Shown piece by piece: positions 24,754-33,766 of a stretch of 64,000 nt of DNA. Origin of the DNA: Cololabis saira (lineage: Eukaryota; Chordata; Actinopteri; Beloniformes; Belonidae). The stretch's first letter is position 1; each line of letters opens with the position of its first letter. Where the stretch lies: assembly GCF_033807715.1 (NCBI RefSeq), contig NC_084587.1, positions 24,962,517 to 25,026,516 on the forward strand, in the 5' to 3' direction. The notes below the pieces were generated by a model. The model was not told where the DNA came from. It made no database searches and was given only the letters and a program-made list of their open reading frames with translations. The translations under genes were made by a program, and so were the position numbers.

Positions 24754-24824
<71 letters not shown>
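24754..24824. repeat. (TA)n microsatellite, about 71 bp
   Basis: An uninterrupted TA run of about 35 units in AT-rich DNA. Likely highly polymorphic and able to form cruciforms. Confidence 0.98.
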
Positions 24825-24826
<2 letters not shown>

Positions 24827-26534
24827 AGAAACATACATGTACTAGCACAGCACCACTGATTGCATTTTTTTATATATGGATTCGTCTAAGATGAAGTCTT
24901 TTCATTTTCATTACCTGTACATTACTCATTGACTTTCTAAAACTAAGCTATTTCAGCAATCACACTGACCTTTAGATAAGCCTTGAACACAAGTGCTGCC
25001 CTCTTCATGAGGAAAAAACATTAATTGGTAAATGAAAACACATGCTTGAAAATAAAAGTTGACGGTTGTACGCACAAAGAAATGGAGGGAAAATAATTGA
25101 ATGCAACATGAGCTATGGTGTCCTAGAGCAGGTCCTAATGTTAATGCAAAGGCTAGATGAATTAGATCAGTGGGAAACAATGTCCACAGGAAAAGAAAAT
25201 CAAAAAGTAAGTGTGTCCAGATCATTGCATGTTTTTAAATAAAATAGATTACACACACTAGGTCTAAAACCTGATATTAAAGAGTGAAAAATGCCTTCAA
25301 GTCCAATACCAAGTCAGCTGGATTCATATCAACTGCTATTACGTTTCAAAAGTTTGTGAAAAACAAATGGGAGGTGGAAAAATTATATATCATATCCCAG
25401 GTCTAATAGGGTGAAGGGATACTCGCAAACACATATGGAAAAACCGCTGTTTCACTCGCTCTTTCCGAATATGGATAATAAAAAAGAAATAATCTTGGGT
25501 AAACTGGTTCAGTTTTTCAGTGATCTATTGTTTTCACCTATTTATGACTCATGTTTTTACTGAATATACGTTAGCATTTGCAAGGTAGCTGGCTAATTTT
25601 GTTGGCAATAACAATAAATCACCAGATTAAAAGTGTATTGTTTTATGTACAGTATAAGCTTCTCTGTGTAATGACATTTCTTTGCTCTTCACAATCATTG
25701 CCAAACAGTATGGAGCAAAGAATACAATAGAGATATTTAAAAAAAATAAAGAGAATTATGAATATGCACATTAAAAAAAAAAACAGAGCGACAATTAAAC
25801 TAAACAATGCATAGAATGTGCAAATTAGTATGTAATTACGTAATAATCACAGCTCATTGTGTGGTATTTTGTGCATTCAAACACAATGAAAATATGTATA
25901 CCATAAATTATTAAAAATGCATAGAAGATGTGCTTCAAAACAGGAGCAATCGTCTCAGAATCTGAACTTGAAACGATCTGGGAACTCTGATTCTGTGCAA
26001 CATATTTGCTGTGACCTCCCACTCCCCAGTTGCCATTCCAAAGCCAAATCAAGCTTGTTGTATCATGCTAGAAACTGGTGGTATGTTTTCAGACAGAACA
26101 CGGAGTGTGTTCAACTCCATCCTTTTTTTGTGTGGTACAGGAATGGCTTTGCAGCACGAAAATGTGTGTGTCCGTCCTGTCTTGAAGTTATAAATTAGTC
26201 AACTTGGGTGCAATGTCCTCTGTGATGAATCCAATTACAATCAATCCAACAAAGAACATAGACGATAATGGAGAAGCTGATTTTGGTATTATCCTACTTT
26301 CCTGAGTTGTATAATATGAGTTTTAAGACCTACTGTGACATTAAGAGGAAAGCTTTGGTGCTTTTTTAATTTTATTTTTGCTATTTTCATTTTAAAATGT
26401 TCTTTTAAAGTGATCCGTTGCCGCAGCAGCTCCAGATCCTGCACAGTTTGGTGCACCTCGCTGCTTCTTTCACCATCAGTCTGTCAAACTGCTGCAGCCT
26501 CTGCATGAGTCTAATTCCCTGCTCCTGTCTTTGT
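24825..26534. other. Non-coding AT-rich stretch, nothing recognised
   Basis: Several poly-A runs (for example about 25738-25790). No supported exon, RNA gene or element end. Confidence 0.4.
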
Positions 26535-26645
26535 TTAGGCAAGGCAAGTTTATTTATATAGCATAATTCAACAACAGGGTGATTCACAGTGCTTTACAAA
26601 GACATTAAAACATACATCAAAAGCATGATTTAAAGTTTAAACAAA
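26535..26645 (-). repeat. Retroelement 3' tail, minus orientation
   Basis: 'gcaaggcaagtttatttata' followed by 'tagcataattca' and 'cagtgctttacaaagacatt' is a widely dispersed fish LINE/SINE tail in reverse orientation. A weaker relative lies at about 52935-53005 (ggtgaggcaagtctatttag). Non-coding. Confidence 0.55.
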
Positions 26646-26812
26646 TAATAATAAGTTTAGGACATCATGGACCCACAACTTTGTCGTCATTGCTGCAGCT
26701 GCAACTCATCTTCTCCTCTTTGTTAACATATCTACAGCCAGATATTTTTTTCCTGTGACCGATAGATTACAACGATATAGCAGGCATTCATCTTTAAAAT
26801 CTAGCTAATATC

Positions 26813-27094
26813 GTTTGGTTACTTTGTAACCTTGATTCTCTGAGTGAAGAGACTATCTCTCCACTCCGTTACATATTTCATATGTACGGGGGATGAACCC
26901 CCCCTGCTGTCAAAGTACATGGATAGTTCTTTAACACACACCGGCTTGCCCGGTCACGCTCTCAGGTTTACCTATAAAGCACCTGTGCTGATGTGTAACC
27001 AGTGATAGTTTGATCGAAACATGTCTCCGAGCGGCCTGAAAGCTGGAGAGATAGTCTCTTCACTCAGTGAACCAAGGTTACAAAGTAACCAAAC
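26813..27094. mobile_element. DIRS-derived MITE-like element
   Basis: A 282-bp unit with about 50-bp inverted ends: the left GTTTGGTTACTTTGTAACCT continues to AGAGACTATCTCTCCA, and the right end reverse-complemented is nearly the same. Its body (about 26855-27000) matches the 5' terminal repeat and leader of the DIRS element at 28516-32575: 'cgttacatatttcatatgta', 'aggtttacctataaagc', 'gtgtaaccagtgat'. It is therefore a short non-autonomous derivative that kept a DIRS terminus plus putative promoter but no coding region. Confidence 0.75.
26971..26980 (+). promoter_or_regulatory. Candidate TATA-like site shared by the DIRS leader and its MITE
   Basis: CCTATAAAGC occurs here and, on the minus strand, at 32438-32447 in the DIRS leader, inside a block conserved between the two elements (caggtttacctataaagc). 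Its position in the leader ahead of the gag-like frame suits a promoter. This is motif evidence only. Confidence 0.3.
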
Positions 27095-28509
27095 TATGGG
27101 GGTATTATTGTTCCAATATTATTTGTGTGTGCGTAAAAAAGATGTGTCCATGTTATAACGATTCGTATTCGTAATGATTAACATTTGTATGTAAATAAAA
27201 AAGTTGTACCCAAAATTCTGCTGTCACACACATGAGTGATAAATTATTAGGGTTAGGATTGTTTTTATGTGAGTATGAATCTAAAAGCTGTGAGTGCAAA
27301 GTCTTGTGAATACAACTCTAATTTCTACGACTACGAGTTTTCACTGTGAACACGAATTCAAGTTTATGGGTACGAGTCGAAAAACTGTTGTAATGACGTC
27401 ACAGACAGGTCAAAGCATAGACATAAGAAAAATAGAGAAACATATTTTCTCATCAACAAAACATGTTATTTTCTGTCTACAAAATGGCAAAAATAAGAAC
27501 TTTATTGATCCCACATAGTGGGTAATTAATGTTATATCTGCTATAGAGAACAAGGTAGTTCCGAAAAACAATATATATCCCCCCTCACAAAAATAAGAAA
27601 AATATAGAAAAATAGATCAACAAAACAAATTTAAAATTTTTCAAATAACAAAATAAAATAATTTAACCATTTTGCAGACAATAAAATAATATTTGAACCA
27701 TTTTTCAGACAATAAAATAATTGAAAAAATCAGAAAAATAGTTAAAATATGTTATTTTGTTACTTGAAAATTTAAAAATATGTTTTGTTGATGAGAAAAT
27801 ATGTATCTCTATTTTTCTTATTTTTGTGAAGAGGGATATATATTGTTTTTCGGCACTACCTTGTTCTCTATAGCTGATACAACATGAAATACTCCTATGT
27901 GGGATCAATAAAGTTCTTATTTTTGCCATCTGAGAAAATTAAATATATTATATTCGGTGCCTAACTGTTTCCCAAGTATATTAATGCGTGTGTGAATGAA
28001 TAAATGAGACGTAAAACGTAAATGTCTTTGTAGAAAGGCGCTTTATTAAAATAAGTACATTTACTTGTATTAGTTTACAGCGCAGTCTTGCCACATCCAA
28101 TATGGCGGCGACTTTGACGCCATATTGGATGTGGCAGTTGGCTCACTCGCAGACGCACTCGATGGGGCGTCTACGTATGTCTATGCTGTGACCTGCCTGT
28201 GACGTCATTACAACAGTTTTTCGACTCGCACCCATAAACTTGAATTCGTGTTCACAGTGAAAACTCGTAGTCGTAGAAATTAGAGTTGTATTCACAAGAC
28301 TTTGCACTCACAGCTTTTAGATTCATACTCACATAAAAACAATCCTAACCCTAATAATTTATCACTCATGTGTGTGTGACAGCAGAATTTTGGGTACAAC
28401 TTTTTTATTTACATACAAATGTTTATCATTACGAATACGAATCGTTATAACATGGACACATCTTTTTTTACGCACACACAAATAATATTGGAACAATAAT
28501 ACCCCCATA
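27095..28509. mobile_element. Foldback-type element with ~330-bp inverted arms
   Basis: Left arm 27095-27425 and right arm 28176-28509 are near-identical in inverted orientation (ends TATGGGGGTATTATTG… / …CAATAATACCCCCATA). A 6-bp duplication CCAAAC flanks it (27089-27094 and 28510-28515). The centre holds two opposed copies of an LINE-like tail (about 27483-27600 and about 27810-27930, with 'aagaactttattgatcccac' / 'gtgggatcaataaagttctt') and an 18-bp-arm hairpin at 28090-28135. No transposase frame. The superfamily is uncertain, since a 6-bp duplication is unusual. Confidence 0.85.
28090..28135. other. Hairpin inside the foldback element
   Basis: The arms 'gccacatccaatatggcg' (28090-28107) and 'cgccatattggatgtggc' (28118-28135) are perfectly complementary around a 10-base loop. 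It lies just inside the right arm of the foldback element and adjoins a sequence (catagacatacgtagacgcc, rc) resembling the end of the Mutator-like element at 42388-43296. Confidence 0.9.
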
Positions 28510-28515
28510 CCAAAC

Positions 28516-28575
28516 GTTCTCTATTGTATCGAGACTATCTCTCCACTCCGTTACATATTTCATATGTACGGGGAA
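28516..28575. repeat. DIRS left inverted terminal repeat
   Basis: Sixty bases (gttctctattgtatcgagac … catatgtacggggaa) that match the reverse complement of 32516-32575 with very few changes. Immediately inside, this copy lacks about 45 bases that follow the right repeat (the 'tgaacccccctgctgtcaa' block) before both continue with 'ctttaagacac'. Confidence 0.93.
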
Positions 28576-28861
28576 CTCTTTAAGACACCCCGGGAGGAGA
28601 CGGTGCAGCCCACAAGCCCAGTACACCGAAAAGTGACAACTCTTGTTCTTCTACACTATTTACATACCAATCAGGATGAGGCCCCGCAAGACACAAAGAC
28701 CAAGCCTGAGAGGCAGACAGGCTGCTCAGGACAGTCTGCAAGCCACAAGACTGACCAAAAGAAACCAAACAAAATGTCAAGAACGGAGCGGCTGCTCAGA
28801 TCAGCCCGCAAGATGCCAAGCTGACCGAAGGAGACAACAAAGGAAACAGGCATGTAGCCGC

Positions 28862-30180
28862 CTACCGTTGAGTCACACCCAGCACCCGCTCACCAAAGGA
28901 GGGACTGGCTGCCACATTCAGACGGTAAAAACGTGAAAACGTTGACTGAGATGACCATGTGGCTGCTGCACAGATGGTAGCGGGAGAGGCCCCCCGCCAC
29001 AAGGCCCATGAGGTGGCCACACCACGTGTCGAGTGCGCCCGAATCCCGGACGGGACAGGCACACCTGAGAGCACATAAGCCTTCTGAATTGTGTCCACAA
29101 TCCAGTGGGACAGTCGAAACTTAGATAAGGGTCTGCCCAAACAGCTTGAGTTGAAACAAACAAAAAGCTGATCGGTCTTCCAGATGGCCTGCGTGCGCCG
29201 TATGTACTCCGTCAAGGCCCTGACAGGGCACAGCATGGGCAGGAGCTGCTCAGTTGTCTGTCCCACCTCAGAAGAGGACAGTGACCGCAGCTCGACCGTC
29301 TGGGACAGATGGAACTCAGACAGAACCTTAGGCAGGAATGCTGGGTTGGGGTGGAGGACAACCCCCGAGCCATCCGGCAGGAACCTGCAGCAGTCACTGT
29401 GAACGGACAGTGCATGGAGCTCGCTCACCCTCCTGGCAGAAGTCACAGCCAGGAGAAACACGGTTTTCAGGGAATGCTATTGCAAATCAGCAACCCCAAG
29501 GGGCTCAAAGGGGGAATCCTGAAGTGCACCAAGGACGATATCCAAGTCCCAAGGAGGGACCGAAGGTCCAGTTTTACGAACCGCAAGCCTCTGGGCACCC
29601 TTAAGGAACCGGGAAATCAAGGAGCAGTCATCGGGAGACAATGCATGCTCACCGACACGAACTGCCTTGACAGCTGCCACAATACCTGGCAGGGTGGCGG
29701 CAGACTTCCCAGCCTCCAATTGAGACTGCAAGAATGACAGGATGCCCCGGGTGGTGGCTGAATAGGGATCCATCTGGTGAGCCGCACACCAAGTGGTAAA
29801 TACCCCCCAACGGTATGAGTAGGCAGCCCTAGTGGAAGGTGCCCGGGCCGCTTGCACAGTCTTCACCACAGACTCTGGCAAGCCTAAAGCCAGGAGCCCG
29901 TCCCTCTCAGGGGCTAGGCCACCAGTCTGAGTCCCGCTGGGAAGGTTGTGGAACAGAGCTCCGCTCGCCTGGGACAGCAGGTCCCGCCGAAGCGGGAGAA
30001 CCCATGGTGTGCCGTCCAGGAGAGGTGGAATTGCCGAAAACCACAGCATGTGGGGCCAAAGAGAAGCCACCACAATCAGCCTCACCCCTTCCACCTGAAT
30101 CCTGTGAAGGAGAGGCCGGAGAAGAGTGAATGGAGGGAAGGCATAGAGAAGGCCCCAAGGCCATGGGTGCGCCAGCGCAT
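28862..30180 (-). pseudogene. DIRS tyrosine recombinase with N-terminal linker, one in-frame stop
   Basis: A single minus-strand frame from about 30180 to 28862, broken only by TAG at 29479-29477. The first part (30180-30060, DALAHPWPWGLLYAFPPF) is the tail of the RNase H/methyltransferase-side region. Then come LLDGTPWVLPLRRDLLSQA and the SAM-like core-binding part (STRAAYSYRWGVFTTWC). After the stop is the catalytic domain: Arg in SARRVSELHAL, the H-x-x-R box in HSTRGVATSWAL and the Tyr in FSRFYRLNVAA, so the R-H-R-Y set is present. It would catalyse integration of circular cDNA. The stop makes this copy a pseudogene unless it is read through. Confidence 0.9.
29477..29479 (-). other. Premature TAG in the DIRS recombinase frame
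   Basis: The frame is continuous on both sides of this codon (…GVADLQ, stop, HSLKTVFLLAVTSARR…). It is the only interruption between the core-binding and catalytic domains. Confidence 0.85.
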
Positions 30181-30215
30181 CCCACCCCAGTCCAGAACCG
30201 TACCCAGGAAGTTTG

Positions 30216-30900
30216 TCACCCCTTCTTGTAATTCAATCGCAGACCCAGGGTTTGAATGTGCTTCAGAAGCAGGGCCACATGGTGGCGGCATAGCTCCTCC
30301 AAGGCCGCACAGACCAGCCAATCGTCGAGATAATTGAGGATGCGGAGCCCCTGCATCCTCATAGGTGTGAGGACCGCATCCATACTTCGGGTAAATGTCC
30401 GGGGAGCCAGGGATATGCCGAAAGGCAGGACCCGAAACTCGAACCGTCTGCCCTCAAAGCCAAACCTCAGGAAATGCAGGTGCCCCTGCCAGATGGGTAT
30501 CTGGAAGTACGCATCCTCAAGGTCTATAGTGGCAAACCAGTCCCTCATGGTAATGGCTTGCCGCACACTGGGAATCGTCAACATCCTGCACCTCAGGGGA
30601 CGAAGATATTTGTTGAGCCCCCTGAGGTCCAGAATCAGACGAAGTCCCCTGTCCAGCTTGGGGACCAAGAAGTAGCGGGAGAAAAACCCAGCCTGGTGAT
30701 CCCGCACTCTATCTTATGGCGTGTTTTTCCAAAAGGGAGGACAACTCCTCCCGCAGAACCTCTGCATGTTGAGGGTTGGTCACAGTAGTGAAAGTTGCCA
30801 ACCTCGCCACAGGCGGCCTGTATGAAAACTGTAAGCGGTAGCCATGGGTCATGGTGGAAACCACCGATGGGTCCGCCCCCAAAGCCGATCACGTGTCACT
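30216..30900 (-). pseudogene. DIRS reverse transcriptase, frameshifted and C-terminally deleted
   Basis: The main frame 30707-30216 has the RT motifs in order: RYFLVPKLDRGLRLILDLRG, then TIDLEDAYFQIPI, then VLPFGISLAPRTFTRSMDAV, then the catalytic NYLDDWLV. The frame just upstream (about 30880-30712, THGYRLQF … LREELSSLLEKHAI) is the RT N-terminus in another frame, so a frameshift lies near 30710. Just after LRLNYKK the frame ends at a stop. The expected RNase H region is missing: the next recognisable residues (DALAHPWPW) come from much further along the polyprotein. The catalytic Asp pair is intact, but the gene is broken. Confidence 0.9.
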
Positions 30901-30949
30901 GTAACGGCTCGCCGACAGGGGCCGCTGGCAGGCCGAGGTCTGGGAATAG

Positions 30950-31246
30950 TCAGGAGGGGGGTGGGCGCTTGGAGGACCCCTGAGCCGGTCCCCCTCTCTT
31001 CCCCCGATGGTGAGAGTTACGCCGACGAGAAGCCTCCAGCTGGGGCCTGAGGTCCCCAGATCCCCATGTTGGGGCCTCTAGTTTTGGAAGACGGACGGCT
31101 GTTCTTGCCCGCCTGAAGCCTTCCCCGGAGCGCCTGGAGAGGCCCGACACCTCTCGTGCGCAGCGGCGATTGTCCCGTGCCTGCTGCAACAACTGAGCTG
31201 CATTTGAACCAAACATGGCTGAAGGTTCTACCGGTAACTTAACCAA
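30950..31246 (-). pseudogene. DIRS gag C-terminal / RT linker segment
   Basis: An open minus-strand segment with FGSNAAQLLQQARDNRRCAR and a basic, Arg-rich tail. It lies between the zinc-finger gag frame and the RT, as expected for the gag C-terminus of DIRS elements. It is not in one frame with either neighbour in this copy. Confidence 0.6.
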
Positions 31247-31378
31247 ACAGTCCCGATCACTTTGCTGGAGTTGAGACTGGGACAGCCATAAGTGTAAGTA
31301 AGACTCTGCCTGTAGCCACCGCCTGCTCCTTCATAATTGAAGAGAGGACTGAGGAAGCTGTCCGAAGCTCACTCCCTG

Positions 31379-31837
31379 TCATTCATGTTCGAAAACCTGC
31401 GACATGACGGTCTCCACATCGACCTCACCTTCCTCCTCCTCCAACACCAGAGGGGGGAGAGAAAGGAGGTCAACACAAGGCCAGCCTACTGTTGTAGGCA
31501 TAGGGGGAGGCAGAGTGCCCTGCCAGGGCCTCGAACACTCCCCCCTCCCTTGTGTGGCTTCAGCCCTCGACTTCCCAACTTTCCTTTTGGGCGCCTCAGA
31601 AAGAGGGAAACTTGCCCGCTTCCCAGAGAAATATCTACAGCGGGCCTCTCTGGTACATGCAGACAAAATACAACAATTCATGCACGACTGTGGGCTTTCT
31701 CTGGCCAATAATGCGTGCTGAGGTCCCAAACACTTAACACACTCGTCGTGGCCATGCTCCAGAGGCATGGAAACCCCACATCTCATGCAGTGTCCCTGCT
31801 GGGCCGCCATGATTGCGCAACCCTCAGTAACAATCAC
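31379..31837 (-). CDS. DIRS gag-like protein with cysteine pairs
   Basis: A 152-codon frame. The likely start is the internal Met (MAAQQGHCMRCGVSM), since the sequence before it is leader-like. Cys/His pairs follow in a zinc-binding arrangement: CMRC, then H-x-H-x-x-CVKC, then CMNCC, the layout typical of DIRS ORF1 proteins in fish. The C-terminal part is basic, then strongly acidic (VLEEEEGEVDVETV). It probably binds RNA/cDNA in a particle-like complex. The frame may be a truncated version of a longer ORF1. Confidence 0.75.
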   Translation of the reverse strand: MIVTEGCAIMAAQQGHCMRCGVSMPLEHGHDECVKCLGPQHALLARESPQSCMNCCILSACTREARCRYFSGKRASFPLSEAPKRKVGKSRAEATQGRGECSRPWQGTLPPPMPTTVGWPCVDLLSLPPLVLEEEEGEVDVETVMSQVFEHE

Positions 31838-32166
31838 TCTGCTCCTTCGTTAGGGGGCGGGGACCGACAGCAACCTGGAGCATCACTGATTGTACACTGG
31901 CTCAGCTGCTCACCTGGCTAATATGCGGGGTTTTTTTTTTTCTTTTCTCTTCATAACAAAAGGGAGAGACGTTCGCTGTTAGCCGACCCGGACCCGGCCG
32001 GCGCTTAGCTCGGACTATCACTCTGAGGACACACCGGCGTCTAACCACCTCACATTGTTACCGGAGGCAGAGAGATGCCGGCTCGACTGGAGAGCCACGT
32101 CTTCCCACCCGCTGTCAGCCGACTTAAACAGTCTGCACACCACGCGGGCCCCACCGAGCGCGTCAA

Positions 32167-32275
32167 CTCACGAAACCGTGAGCAATACGTCGGTATGGGG
32201 AATCACAGCGTCCATGACCGGAAGACTGCACCGAGCACGGATCCAAAGGAGCGCTTTAACTCACGAAACCGTGAG
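32167..32275. repeat. Twin palindromes in the DIRS leader
   Basis: The palindromic block ctcacgaaaccgtgag (6-bp arms CTCACG/CGTGAG) occurs at 32167-32182 and again at 32260-32275, each within a longer direct repeat (aactcacgaaaccgtgagca plus atacg), 93 bases apart. They lie upstream of the gag-like frame in the 5' leader of the DIRS element. Confidence 0.9.
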
Positions 32276-32515
32276 CAATACGCTGGACTAGAACCGGTTC
32301 TTTGTGTTTCTGGATTCACGCTGCACCCACACACTCACAAACACTTCTCTGCAACACAGATCGTCTCACGCTGCACCTTGACTCAGGTGGAGATCAAACA
32401 ATCACTGGTTACACGCCAGCAGGTTACACACAGCACAGCTTTATAGGTAAACCTGAGGGCGTGTGCCGGTGTGTCTTAAAGAAATATCCATGTACCTTGA
32501 CAGCAGGGGGGTTCA

Positions 32516-32575
32516 TTCCCCGTACATATGAAATATGTAACAGAGTGGAGAGATAGTCTCGATACGATAGAGAAC
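32516..32575. repeat. DIRS right inverted terminal repeat
   Basis: Partner of the repeat at 28516-28575. This is the 5' side of the minus-strand element. The repeat and the following leader (32420-32515) are also shared with the MITE-like unit at 26813-27094. Confidence 0.93.
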
Positions 32576-32998
32576 TGCTATTTTTGGGTTGCATTGCAAC
32601 CTGCGGTCCACATGGTATGTCGCATCCTATTTGAATGAGCGTTAAGTCTCCAATGGAGTACATTTCAAAGAACGTCAATATTATATACAATCAATAAACT
32701 TCTGACATTAGTGTTTCAGATCTCATCAGTTAGATTTAATCAATTTCACCCTATTCTGGCAGTCATTTTTAATTAGATATTTAAATAGATACTAGGCCTC
32801 TAAGGAAGCTTCTTCTGTCCAAACAGGCTTACTTTGACTTGCCTCTTAAGTGTTCTGTATCATGACACTTTCCTTTTACTTTCACTTCAGATTTATCATT
32901 TTCGGTCACTGTTAGGCACAAAAACAAATTATTTAAGTTTGGCAAACATCTAGACTAAAGTTAAAATACAACTTTTTGATAAGATTAATAGGCACACT

Positions 32999-33758
32999 CA
33001 GTACTCGAGTTGTAAAAAAAAATCAGGGGGGATGGTGGATTTTATCATATGGGGACAGATAATTTGTGCTGATTACAAATAATATAATATATTACAAATA
33101 ATAGCACTGACCAAAACACCTGCAGAAATACTGCAGGAATGACATAGCAGCAGTTAAATGCAGCCTTCTGTAAGCTTTAAATATCCACTGGGCTTACATC
33201 AAATACATCAAAACACAAAAATAAAAACAGTTTTCTGAACTTATCAATATGACTCTGTCCTTCACAGGATAAGTAAAATGGATTACTGCAAAAACTCAAA
33301 ATCTTTCTCAGAATATTTGTCTTATTTCTAGTTAAAATGTCTCATTTTAGTAAAAAAAATCTCATTACACTTAAAACAAGACTCATCACTGGAAAAAACA
33401 ACAATTTTCACCTGCTTCAAGTAGATTTTCACTTGAAATAAGTAGAAAAATCTGCCAGTGGAACAAGATTTTGTTACTTGTAATAAGAAGATAAATCTTG
33501 TCCCACTGGCAGATTTTACTACTTATTCAAGTGAAAATTTACTTGAAACAGGTGAAAATTGTCAAATAAGTTATTTTTCTGGTGTTGTTTTTCTGGTGAT
33601 GACTCTAAATGTTGAAATAGCAGTAAAACCACATTCATTGATGAAATGACATAAGGGATGGAAAGGGGGGATGCCAGTTTTACTGGGGGGATGATTTGGA
33701 CCGTTTTTATTTCAGGGGGGATGCCATCCTCCCTCATCCCCCCTCAACTCGAGTACTA
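32999..33758. mobile_element. hAT-like element with 8-bp target duplication
   Basis: A 760-bp element with ends CAGTACTCGAGTTG… and …CAACTCGAGTACTA, flanked by GGCACACT on both sides (32991-32998 and 33759-33766). Subterminal G-rich 'tcaggggggatg'-type repeats occur near both ends (33025 and 33660-33740). The 8-bp duplication supports hAT. No transposase frame is present, and a second MITE occupies its centre. Confidence 0.85.
33284..33625. mobile_element. Hairpin MITE nested in the hAT-like element
   Basis: Begins TACTGCaaaaactcaaaatc and ends with an inverted GCAGTA. Its core is a long imperfect palindrome: 33402-33473 (caattttcacctgcttcaag … tctgccagtggaacaagatt) pairs with 33491-33563. 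The sequence matches a style of fish MITE I recognise by its 'tttgtcttatttctagttaa' segment. It would fold into a stem of about 70 bp. Confidence 0.75.
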
Positions 33759-33766
33759 GGCACACT

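Larger units (their letters stand above)
28516..32575 (-). mobile_element. DIRS-type tyrosine-recombinase retrotransposon, internally deleted
   Basis: A 4.06-kb element read on the minus strand. Inverted terminal repeats of about 60 bp lie at 28516-28575 and 32516-32575 (gttctctattgtatcgagac… / rc). The order from the right end is: leader with candidate TATA, gag-like frame (31837-31379), gag/RT linker, reverse transcriptase, remnants of the RNase H/methyltransferase region, and tyrosine recombinase (to 28862). That gene order with inverted repeats and a recombinase in place of an integrase is the DIRS hallmark. No target duplication is expected. The coding region has a frameshift before RT, a large deletion after RT and one stop in the recombinase part, so it is not autonomous. 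Confidence 0.93.

Noticed and set aside
30334..30788. Plus-strand frames over the DIRS region (also 29309-29737, 29948-30337)
   Set aside because: They are antisense shadows of the minus-strand RT and recombinase frames.
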